Part shown: piece after piece, positions 1 through 10,100 of the stretch | How the letters are laid out: the number at the start of each line of letters is the position of its first letter | Position numbering within the stretch: position 1 is the stretch's first letter | Source: Hemicordylus capensis | Lineage: Eukaryota; Chordata; Lepidosauria; Squamata; Cordylidae | Assembly (NCBI RefSeq): GCF_027244095.1 | Contig: NC_069662.1 | Span: 17,696,501-17,760,500 of the forward strand | Length of the DNA stretch: 64,000 bases | Reading direction: 5' to 3' | Notes under the pieces: generated by a model | The model's database searches: none | The model's input: only the letters and a program-made list of their open reading frames with translations | Told to the model about the DNA's origin: nothing | Position numbers and translations under genes: made by a program

Positions 1-45
1 AGCAACGGTGTATTAGGAATATTAATTATCTAAATATATAACAAC

Positions 46-365
46 ATGGACTACATTGCAAGGCTGTCAAAAACTACTCTTTCCCAATCCCCCCATAATA
101 TCCGAATAACAGCTCTGGACTACATTGTGGGATTGTTGTAAACCACACGGCCTTAGTCCAAACTCTGATCTGACCTGCAATATGAAGAGTGGACTACATT
201 GCAGGATGGTCATGAGTTGTTATGTCTCTCAGCCCTGCCCCATCTAACGTGCAATATGGGGGAACACGGGATTACACTGCAGAGCTCTGGTAAGGCTCTG
301 TCTTTCTTCCAGGCCAGCTACAACCCCACCCCCACCAGCCCCCCACACAATATGTGAATAATTGT
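46..365. repeat. degenerate minisatellite, about four units
   Basis: Four diverged head-to-tail units of roughly 75-90 bp start near 46, 115, 191 and 270. Each opens with a variant of 'tggactacattgcagg' and, except for spacing changes, closes with a C-rich stretch followed by 'caatatg' or 'ataatatccg'. No reading frame is kept across the units, so this is a noncoding tandem repeat of unknown family. Confidence 0.55.
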
Positions 366-1149
366 GACTGTATTTGTGCTGCAAGTGCAAATCAACTTTT
401 AAGCATTTTAAAAACTCAGGTTTGTTTCCTATGAAGTAGAGCTTGTGTTAGAGATTCGCTTCTTTCTTTGCTTCTATCTTTATTAGAGAGATGGAACTCC
501 TATCTGCACAATTACAGGTACAACCAACTCCCGGATTTCTTCATTGTACAGGTAACAACTGTCACTTTTCCTCACTAGCAAAAAACATATCATTTTATTT
601 TACTTTATTTTAGAGTATTGATATACCACTTTTCAACAATGAAATAAACAGTAAGTCCCAATTTCAGGCGATAATGTTGTCAGTCTAGCCATTTTAAAAG
701 TCTGTGGGGTAATCTTGCCATAGGGCACAAGACATTGTGGGCTTGTGGAGAAGAAATGCATAGCCTCTGCAAGGGAAGAAGAAACTGGTATTTACCATGT
801 AAGATGTAAGCTTTTGAATCCTACAAGATTTCTCTTCAGGGTAAAAATTCAAGAAAACAATGTTGCTAAGCCAAGTCATTATGTACATCCAACTCGTCAT
901 CTCTCTGATAACACTTAGGAGATGCTCTCATATCATTCCATATACATTATTTCAATAATCCTTACAGCAGTCTTATGAAGATTATTATTCTGTGTAATCA
1001 GTGTGTAGGCTGGGATGAGGTAAAAATAGTGGTTTATCTAAGCCATCCAGTGAGCTATCCGGACTGAGCTGAGACTTGAACCAAGGATTTTGAGCTTTAG
1101 CTCTTAATAATTAAACCAATAAAGAGCCATATTTTCCATATCTAGAGAG
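366..1149. other. unassigned AT-rich stretch
   Basis: No exon, RNA gene or clearly recognised repeat was found. The short frames here have no splice context and no family resemblance. Confidence 0.5.
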
Positions 1150-1525
1150 GCTAGATTGTCGTGCACATGGGACAGGGACTTCTCTGTTGTTGCTCTAGGC
1201 TCTGGAATGCTCCCCTAGTGAATGTTGACTCCTTGCCATCTGTGGCTGTTGTTTTTGTTTGTTTATTTGTTTTAAACACCTTTTATTTGTTCAGGCTTTT
1301 ACCCCTTAGGGGCTGCCAGGTCTCTCAGCTTTCCTGTGTCTGTTTGTCTTTTTAATAATTTTTTGTTTGTTTGTTTGCTGTTTTATGATTTTTACTGTTT
1401 CACAGATTGTAAGGTTTTAGATGTAACTTTTATGGAATTTTATTGTATTTTAAGTTTTGTAAACTGCCTTGAAATGCATTATGAAAGGCTGTATAAAAAC
1501 CGAACAATAAATAAATAAAATCCCT
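1150..1525 (+). mobile_element. LINE 3' end (L2/CR1 type)
   Basis: The stretch begins with a remnant of the LINE ORF2 C-terminus: 'RLWNA' near 1197 matches the 'LWNALP' block common to L2/CR1-type ORF2 ends. An AT-rich 3' UTR follows, ending in 'gtaaactgccttgaaatgc' and an aataaataaataaa tail. It is a 5'-truncated, dead fragment. Confidence 0.55.
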
Positions 1526-1611
1526 TGCAAAGTCTACCATGGAGGTCAGCTGTTCTGATACCACATATCAAGGTTGCATCTGTGCTATAAGCAGACTGTT
1601 TGTTTGTTTGT

Positions 1612-1740
1612 TTGTTTACATTTTCTATCCCGCTCTTCCTCCAAGAAGCCCAGAGCGGTGTACTACATACTTAGGTTTCTCCTCACAACAACCCTGTGAA
1701 GTAGGTTAGTAGGTTAGGTTTAAGTGACATGGCTTCCCTC
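1612..1740 (-). mobile_element. CORE/MIR-like SINE, 3' part
   Basis: On the minus strand this carries the same 3' end as the copies at 17990-18200 and 46929-47170. The 'cctcacaacaaccctgtga' motif is the complement of the CORE/L2-like tail, and the 'cccagagcggtgtactacat' junction is shared. The tRNA head is absent. Confidence 0.55.
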
Positions 1741-1926
1741 AAGGAATTCTGGGAATTGTAGGCCTACTTCTTTGCCAGAGCTCCCAAGACCCTTAAGAGA
1801 GCTATAATTCTCAGAGTTCTTTGGGACTGGGAGTCATGACAGTTAACCTCTTTAGGTTTGTAGTATGGATATACCATAAGATGATGATGTAATGATAAAA
1901 ATATGGTGGTCTGGAAGATGATGGAT

Positions 1927-2225
1927 AGGAACATAAGAAACTGCCATATACTGAGTCAGACCACTGGTCTATCTAGCTCAGTATTGTCTTCACAGACTGG
2001 CAGCGGCTTCTCCAAGGTGGCAGGCAGGAATCTCTCTCAGCCCTATCTTGGAGAAGCCAGGGAGGGAACTTGAAACCTTCTGCTCTTCCAGAGCGGCTTC
2101 ATCCCCTGAGGGGAATATCTTGCAGTGCTCACACATCAAGTCTCCCATTCATAGGCAACCAGGGCAGACCCTGCTTAGCTATGGGGACAAGTCATGCTTG
2201 CTACCACAAGACCAGCTCTCCTCTC
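1927..2225 (-). mobile_element. SINE with a 5S rRNA-like head
   Basis: Read on the minus strand, the 5' part contains 'agctaagcagggtctgcc' and 'aatgggagacttg'. These sit in the same order and spacing as box A and box C of vertebrate 5S rRNA (AGCTAAGCAGGGTCGGGCC and GATGGGAGAC). The body, with 'ctgagctagatagacca' and 'ctgactcagtatatggcag', is shared with the tRNA-headed SINEs at 15802-15991 and 53998-54153. A second copy lies at 48362-48627. It is a retroposed SINE, not a 5S gene. Confidence 0.6.
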
Positions 2226-2450
2226 CTGATAAGTGCTGAAAGACCTCAGGAAGAACTACATGAGCAGCCTGAATAAGACGCTATGCTATTGCACCCCAAG
2301 ATCAGATATGCTTTGGGTTACTACTTTTACCATTATGTTCTTTGACTGGTAGCAGCTCTGTATTTTCTCAGCCTTGCTGCCTGAGATCCTTTAATTTGCG
2401 GTGCCCAGGAATTGCATTTGGACATTTAGCATACAAAGTTCTGTCAAGGG

Positions 2451-2635
2451 GAGGGGCTGCAGCTCAGTGGCAGAGCTTCTGCTTTGCATGCAGGAGGTCC
2501 CACGTTCAGCGGAGCCCGTGGCATCTCCAGGCAGGGCTGACAAAGATTCCAGTCTGAAACCTTGGAGAGCCGCTGCCAATCAGAGTAGATAAAACTAAGC
2601 TAGATGGCTTAACTGTCTGTCTCAGTAGAAGGCCA
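2451..2635 (+). mobile_element. tRNA-derived SINE
   Basis: The head carries an A-box-like 'cagctcagtggcagagc' and the 'ctttgcatgcaggaggtcc' block. The body has 'ggcatctccaggcagggctg' and ends near 'gtctgtctcagtagaaggc'. It is the same family as 15802-15991, and the B box is degraded. Confidence 0.6.
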
Positions 2636-2639
2636 TTAT

Positions 2640-3190
2640 GCATGCTGAGGCATGGTCCCGCCTACATATACACATGCTCCTAGGTCAAGCAGAAATACTC
2701 CTTGAATCAATCCGTCAGTTCCAAGCATCTTGTTATGTGTGGATGTATGTATAAAATATGCATGTGTCAGACAGGGTTGCTATCTTTTATCTGGCAAAGT
2801 TTTGTGCTTTTAGAGCTGCAGGATGGGCAGTATTTCAAAAGAAAGCACTCCATATCGTTGCACTCCATATTGAGACAAGCTTCACCAGTTGATCTCTGTT
2901 CTTTTATTTTTGCCTGGCGTGTGTGTGTGTGAGTGAGTGATTAACCACATCCATTCATTTTAAAAAGTTAGTGATGATGGTAAGCTCCTAAAAATATGAG
3001 GGGCAAGAAGCAATAAATCCTCCGTGTCCCATGCCTTTGTGATTTCATCTGTGTTGTGAAGGGGATCACTTTAAGATGCATGATCTATTTTGCAGTCTGC
3101 TTCCCCTTTAACAGGCTCTCTGCCAGTCTCTTCTTTGCTCCGCCTCTGCCAGGAACTAAACCGTTCTGAGGAATTTCCCCTGTTACAGTT
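2640..3190. other. MVP upstream region, unassigned
   Basis: No coding exon or clear repeat was seen. The last 150 bases contain GC-box-like 'gctccgcctctgcc' near 3138 and lead into the TATA-type promoter candidate, so part of this is probably proximal promoter of MVP. Confidence 0.35.
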
Positions 3191-3197
3191 CCACCCT

Positions 3198-3205
3198 TAT
3201 ATAAA
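3198..3205 (+). promoter_or_regulatory. TATA box candidate of MVP
   Basis: The string TATATAAA lies about 100 bp upstream of a good splice donor (ctg|gtaaga at 3299/3300) and 850 bp upstream of the first coding exon. A start site about 25-30 bp downstream, near 3230, would give a first exon of about 70 nt. The inference rests on spacing alone. Confidence 0.45.
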
Positions 3206-3229
3206 TTCACTAGAAAACAAGCTCTATGC

Positions 3230-3299
3230 CTGATAAGTTCTGTCCCGCCCTTCTGCTGATCAGCTTTCCCCTGCCTTCAGGGTGTCCTCAACAAATCTG
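3230..3299 (+). other. probable noncoding exon 1 of MVP
   Basis: This lies between the TATA candidate and the donor 'aatctg|gtaagatc'. The first coding exon has its own acceptor ('cttcttag' ending at 4032) 20 bases before the ATG, so an upstream untranslated exon is required, and this is the best placed one. The exact 5' end is a guess. Confidence 0.4.
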
Positions 3300-4052
3300 G
3301 TAAGATCTCATCCCCATAGCTAACAGATCCTTGCCCTGAAATGTATTTTGGAAGCTGTTACGGGAAACATCCCTTGCTTATTTGTCCAGAGTTGGGAGGC
3401 TGCTTAAAAAACCAAATGTGAGATATCAGATCTATAATTATTGCTAAGGCGGAGCTGGGATGGAGAACTTTAGACTCTCTCATAAAATGGTGGATCTGAA
3501 TCCTTAGAAAGTTAGACTTCTTGTGTCTACTGATTTGCTAGTACTCAGAAATCTACTGTGTTGCTTTCTTTTAGAGATCAAGTTCACCTCCCCTGTAAGC
3601 TTGTCTGGAAATCAAGTCTGAGATCTCTGCGTTCAACAAGATTCAGGTCTGGTGATTGCCTCTCTAGGCTTTCCATGATCATAGTCATGATTGGCCGGGC
3701 TGCCTCCCAATTCCCCTGTAATTGCCTTCAAGGCCGGATTCTGCTGTGTGAAAGTGGGTGTATCCCTTCTAAAAGCACCTCAGGGGTGCTAGTTGCTGCA
3801 GAACTAGACATAAGCTAGCCTGCCAGGCTGGTTTTCTTTGTTTGTTGAAAGATTAAACATAGGTAAAATCTACTGGCTTTTAATGGGTGGATACAGAGAA
3901 TGTTTCAGGACCCTTAGAGCCCTGCCTGCACGGGGTGAAAGGGCTGGTGACTCAGAGGCTAGGAGTGTTCCCATAGCAGTAGCTTCTCCTGTTCTATCAG
4001 ATTGTTGATTTTCTATCGCACTTCCTTCTTAGCAGCACTCTCAGAAGACAAA

Positions 4053-4174
4053 ATGGCAGCTGAATCCATAATCCGGATCCCTCCATACCATTATGTTCAT
4101 GTCTTGGATCAGAACTCAAATGTGACTCGAGTGGAAGTGGGGCCTAAAACTTATATACGCCAGGACAATGAGAG
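4053..4174 (+). CDS. MVP: MVP coding exon 1
   Basis: Encodes residues 1-41 (last codon split), matching the human start through 'DQNSNV' and '[13 protein letters not shown]'. The acceptor AG is at 4031-4032, so 20 nt of 5' UTR precede the ATG. The donor is gtaagc at 4175. Confidence 0.93.
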
Positions 4175-7100
4175 GTAAGCCAAGGCAGGAAGAGGGAACT
4201 GAATGGCTGGTTAATGGAGAGGCAGTGTTAGAATGGAGATCTAGGTGCACTTGGATCCAAGGCTGTTGTGGGACCCAAATTCTCATCCTATCAGTGTTCT
4301 GGTGTCACCATATGCTGTCTGTATTTATTTACTTGATTTATATACCACCTTTCCAAAGATGGTTCAGGGTGGTATACATTAAAATAAAAAACAAAAATGT
4401 TAACAATTAAAATCAAACCAGTTAAAAAGCAAATTACAATTACAATTAAAACTAAATAATATTTAGTTTAATATGTTTAATTTAGTATTAATTAATTTAA
4501 GTATTTAGTTTAATATTTAGTTTAATGATATTTAGTAACTTCTTTAGCCTGGCTTTTAGTGATATATTAAAACTAAGTTTTAATATATCACTAAAAGCCA
4601 GGCTAAAGAAGTTGGGTCTTTATGGCTCTCCTGAAGGCCTCCAACAAAGACAATCCTCTTATATCCATGGGGAGTGCATTCCACAACCTAGAGGTGACAA
4701 CAGATAAGGCCCTATCCCAGGTTGCCACCAGATAAACCGGTGGCACCCAAAGACTGATTCCTCCTGATGATCTCACCCCTTCCCCATACTTGCTCATCAA
4801 CAGAGTACTCTGGGGGAAGAAATTGGGCCCACACAAGGCCCCTAGCCTCTCCCAACCAGCTTTCAGTTATACAAGCCAAAGTCCATTGCACCTGAGGATG
4901 CTGGGAGTTGTAGTAAACAACATCTGGGAATCTCTGTTAGAGGGAACACTGTGTACCTTCCTGACTAATTGCCTGTGTGAAGCCTTGGCTAAAGCTGAAC
5001 ATTCTGCATAGTCCTTGTGGCACCAAGCAGAGGTGACCGTTCCTACGGTGCAGTGCCTCCAGCACTGGTGGGGCTCCTTTAAGGGAAACAGAGCCCTCTT
5101 GAGCTCCTGTACCATCTTGGAAGGTGTACATAGAGTGCTGGGGAGTATAGCCCTTTCCCAGCACTTGCCCCTAGAGCTCTTAAGAGAGGGTTCCTTCTTA
5201 AAGGGCCCTCCCAGCACTGAGAAAAGTGCAGTACTCCATGGAGATCAGCACAGTGAGAAATGGCTTTTGTGTTTAAGCGGGTGTGTTTGGTTTTTTGCCA
5301 TAGTGGCCCCGGCTTGAAAATAGTAAAGATCATCACGCTAAATTGTTAAAGATCTCTCCCAGCCAAAGAGAACCAACAAGCCCAAGATCCTAGCTGCCCC
5401 TTTGACTTCTTTCCCTTTCAAACTCTTCTTTGACTTCTTTCTCTTTCAACTTGCCTTCTGTTTCAGAATCGTATTTGCCCCAGTGAAAATGGTGATGGTC
5501 CCCCCACGCCATTATTGTATCATCCTCAATCCAGTGGTTCGGGCAGCGAATGGTGAGGTTGAGTTTGATGCTGTGGGTCAGGTGCGGCTCAGACATGCTG
5601 ACTTAGACATCAGACTGGCCCAGGACCCTTTCCCTTTGTACCCAGGGGAGGAATTGCAGAAGGTAAGAATATGCAATCTTCCTCTCTGCATAGTGAGGCC
5701 TACAATCATGGATAATCAATGGCCCCTTCTGGCAGGTCTGTTGGATGTTGTGTTGATGTGTGACCCATGCTGTGAGATTGTCTTGCTTCTGTTGGCAGGA
5801 CCACCTTGGTTCACTGCCTCCCTTTCTCCCAATCTGTCTCTAGGACGTTACGCCTCTGCAGGTTGTCCTGGCTAACACTGCCCTCCATCTAAGAGCCCTT
5901 TTGGACTTTGAAGATAACCAGGGGGGCAAATATGTCGCTGGAGATGAATGGTTATTTGAAGGACCTGGTATGCAACAGTCTTTCACTTCTGTCAATTGTG
6001 GTTTGAGGTTCAGCCAGCTCATATAACAGACTCTTGTTTGCAGGCACATACATTCCACACAAGGAGGTCGAAGTAGTGGAGATAATCCAGGCCACCATCA
6101 TTCGACCCAACCAAGCCATAAGACTTCAGGCCCGGAAAGAATGCAAGGACAGAGAGGGGAATAAACGTGTGACAGGTACTCCTGCTGTCTTCCCCCTCCA
6201 ACAGCTCTCTAAATCGGGGTCACCAACCGGAGACTCTCCAGCTGTTGTTGGACTACAACTCCAATGACTCCCTGCTGCAGTAAATTGCGTCGGGGGTTGA
6301 TGGGAGTTGTAGTCCAACAACAGCTGAAGAGCCGCGGGTTGGCCACCCCTGCTCTAAATGGACTCATTTCTATATGCTATAAGTTGTGTTCCCTTTTTCT
6401 TTACAGGTGAGGAGTGGCTGGTGAAGCGAGTTGGGGCTTACTTGCCTGGTGTGTTCGAGGAAGTTGTTGATACTGTTGATGCCTTTATCCTGACTGAAAA
6501 GGTGGGTGCAGTGTTTGCTCTCCCCAGTGGAGAGAGGTGAAGGAATTTTGGATGCTGCTGGAATAGCTGGGCAAAGACACTCCTTGTTGAGTGCTGCTAA
6601 AGGTCCATAATATGGAGAATGGGGCATGTACAGTAGCGTTTGTAGGTGGGGATATTGTATATGCAGTACCTCCTTGATTCCTCAGGCTCTCCACCTACTG
6701 TGGATTGCACTGTTGTGCGCATTTAGGTCAATAAGCAAGGCAGTTTTTAGTATCCCGTAGCTGGCTGGGGTTGTACAGGCATTTGTGAGCATATTTACAA
6801 ATGTAGCCTCATTCACAGCCAATTTCACGCAATAGCAACTGTTAAACAATGACTGCATGGCAAGAACCCTGCTAGGTCCCTTGTATGAATATCCTGTGAA
6901 CAGGGGCAGCTCTTCCATGAGGCAAGGTGAGGCAGTTGCCTTGGGTAGTAGATTATTGGGGTACTAGCAAGATATTCTCCTCCCTCCCCCCCACAATCAC
7001 TTTTTTAAAAAGGGGGAGAGGTAGGTATGTGCAAGTGACTCAACATTTGGCACCCTGCCTTGGAGACAGACACGTATTTAGGGGCTAGTGCCTGCAAAAA

Positions 7101-10100
7101 ATGGTAGTGATGGTTTGAAAGATGCTTAACGCTTCTAGAGGTTGCACAAAATAATGCAAGCAAAGGCCTTGTTTACAGGATTCCAGTCTACTAGACATGA
7201 TGAAAAGGGATAGGGAGGAACCAATTCTTCTATAATTTTTGTAATGACCAAGCAGAATGGTTGACAAGGGAGACAGTTCTGGTAGAGGAGGAGCTAAATG
7301 ACAGCTGGACTTGATTGGGCAGATGGAGGTGGTCTCATGTTCCTGCTGGATGTGGCCATGCACTGCTGTGTGAGTGGACCTCCTCCCAATTCATAACACA
7401 CACCCCTCTTTCTCAAAGAAAGCGCTGCATCTCCGGGCCACCAAGACATTCCGAGACCCCCAGGGTGTGACAAGGAAGACTGGAGAAGAGTGGCTGGTCA
7501 CCATGGCTGACACCGAGGCTCACATTCCTGATGTTTATGAGGAAGTGCTGGGTGTTGTCGATATCACAACCTTGAACAGCTGCCAATATTGTACGGTCTG
7601 TGATCCGGTAGATGACGATGGCAAACCCCAACTCGGCCAGAAGAAAGTGATCAAGGTACATGCTTGGGCAGAAGTCCTCTGTGCCCGGGGTTCCCAAATG
7701 TGCATCCCTAGATGGTGTTGGATTACAGTTACCACCATCCCCATCCATGATGATCGTGTGGGTGAAAATACTGCTTTTCCCTCTGTTCCTGTGAATCTAG
7801 GTTAACGCTGCGCTCTCTCTGATGTTTGGGGTTTTCTTTACCTAGTTTTTAAATGGCTTATAACTCTCATCATCCCCCAGCTACAATGGCTGGGCGATGA
7901 TGGGACATGGGAGTTGTAGTCCAACCTCTGGAGACTCTACATTGAGAACCCATGGCTTATTGTAATTTATATTTCGTTGTTGTTGTTGTTCTTATTCTTA
8001 TTATTTATTTGATTTCTATACCACCCTTCCAAAAATGGCTCAGGGCGGTTTACACAGAGAAATAATAAATAAGATGGATCCCTGTCCCCAAAGGGCTCAC
8101 AATCTAAAAAGAACATAAGAACAGCCCTGCTGGATCAGGCCCAAGGCCCATCTAGTCCAGCATCCTGTTTCGCCCAGTGGCCCACCAGATGCCACTGGAA
8201 GCCATAGGCAGGAGTTGAAAGGGGCATGCCCTCTCTCCTGCTGTTACTCCCCTGCAACTCGTACTCAGAGGCATCCTGCCTTTGAGGCTCGAGGTGGCCT
8301 ATAGCCCTCAGACTAGTAGCCATTGATAGACCTCTCCTCCATGAAGTTATCGAAACCCCTCTTAAAGCCATCCAGGTTGTTGGCTGTCACCACATCATGT
8401 GGCAGAGAAGATCTTATGCGTTTTGTGGCATAAGCTAGACACCAGCAGCAGTCACTGGAGTTACTGTGCTGGGGGTGGAGAGGGCCAGTTACACTCCCCC
8501 TGCTAAATAAAGAGAATCATCATGTTAAAAAGGTGCCTCTTTGCCAAGTTAGAAGGGGTTAGCAGTAGTAGAAGAAGAATGTTGGTAGTTGTGAGCTGCC
8601 TTGTGAACCATTTTGGTTGAGAGGCAGAGTATGAATTAAATAAATAGAATGTACTCTATTAATGTATTGTACATATTTGGGTATTGAGAACAGGTCTAAC
8701 ATTAGGGTGCTACTGAGGCTGATATTTCTCTGAGCAGTGGGACTTTGAAACTCTCTAGCTCTAGGGAACTGTATCCACATCAGCATGTTTGCTGTGGAAC
8801 TGCTTTGCAGTGCAGAGTATTCTGGGACATGTTCGAGAATGCACAATTGGAGCCTGCAAGAGCGTGTGGGGACTGGCCAGGTCTTCTGGAACTCACTGTT
8901 GTCTTCCATGAAGTGAGAAGGTGCCCGGGGCAGGCATGAGATATCTTAGGGAGCTCTAATCAGCCACTATATGGTGCAGCGGGAAATGACTTGACGAGCA
9001 AGCCAGAGGTTGCCGGTTCACATCCCCGCTGGTATGTTTCCCAGACTATGGGAAACACCTATATCGGGCAGCAGCGATATAGGAAGGTGCTGCGCGGGGT
9101 ATGGCAATGGTAAAAGTGTGCCATCAAGTCCATTTTGACTCCTGGCGCCCACAGAGCCCTGTGGTTTTCTTTGATAGAATACAAGAAGGGTTTACCATTG
9201 CCTCCCACCATGCAGTCTGAGATGATGCCTTTCAGCATCTTCCTATATCGCTGCTGCCTGACATAGTACCAGTGGGGATTCAAACCGGCAACTTTCTGCT
9301 TGTTAGTCAAGCATTTCCACATTGCACCACTTAAGGTGACGGCAGTGGTGAACCCCTCCTGTATTCTGCCAGTGAAAACCACAGGGTTCTGTGGGTGCCA
9401 GGAGTCGACACCAGCTCAATGGCACACTTTACCTTTACCTTACTGGTTGCTCCTGGGCTCATGTGAAGTGGCTCTCCAGGCCTATGAACATGCTTCTCCC
9501 CTTCCCTTTCATCCAGTCTTGCAAATCTGATTGGGAACATGACCACACCATTTTAAATGATTCTTTCACAGGCTTGCTTTTACTTCCTGCCTTTCTTTTG
9601 ATCACAGTGGAGGGAAAGCCTCTTCTAAGATGATGCCTGTTGTAGCATATAGTTACCATCTTTTTTTTTTAAAGCCTTCTGTTTAAAACAGTGTTGTATG
9701 ACTTCAGCCTCCTGCAGGTGTTGGACTACCCCTGACAATCTGCTTCTGAGGCTGGAGATGATTGAAATTGTAGTCCAACAGCAGCTGGAGGGCAGAAGTT
9801 TTGAAGTCCTGCTTTAAAGCAAAGCTGTTAGAGGCAAATGTATGCAGATTTGATTTAAAGCATTTAACTAACTGAGGATTTCTTTAATGGGGTGACTGAC
9901 AGCCCTCATGTAACCTACTCATGATACCACATTTTCCAGACCAGAGGGGACTGCTTAAGCTACCGTATTTCTCAGTCTAGCTGTTGCTTCTCATGTTCTC
10001 CCACCCCCACACCCTTGCTACTGTTTCCACAGGGGGAGATGTCCTTCTTCCTGCAGCCTGGAGAGTGTCTGGAGGAAGGGATCCAGGACATCTATATCCT

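Noticed and set aside
1960-2225. 5S rRNA-like segment on the minus strand
   Set aside because: Diverged, lacks a T-run terminator at the right place and is followed by a SINE body shared with other copies, so not a 5S gene.
5402-5875. 157-residue open frame continuing on both sides of an MVP exon
   Set aside because: Only 5467-5662 is MVP; the rest is intron read-through past good splice sites.
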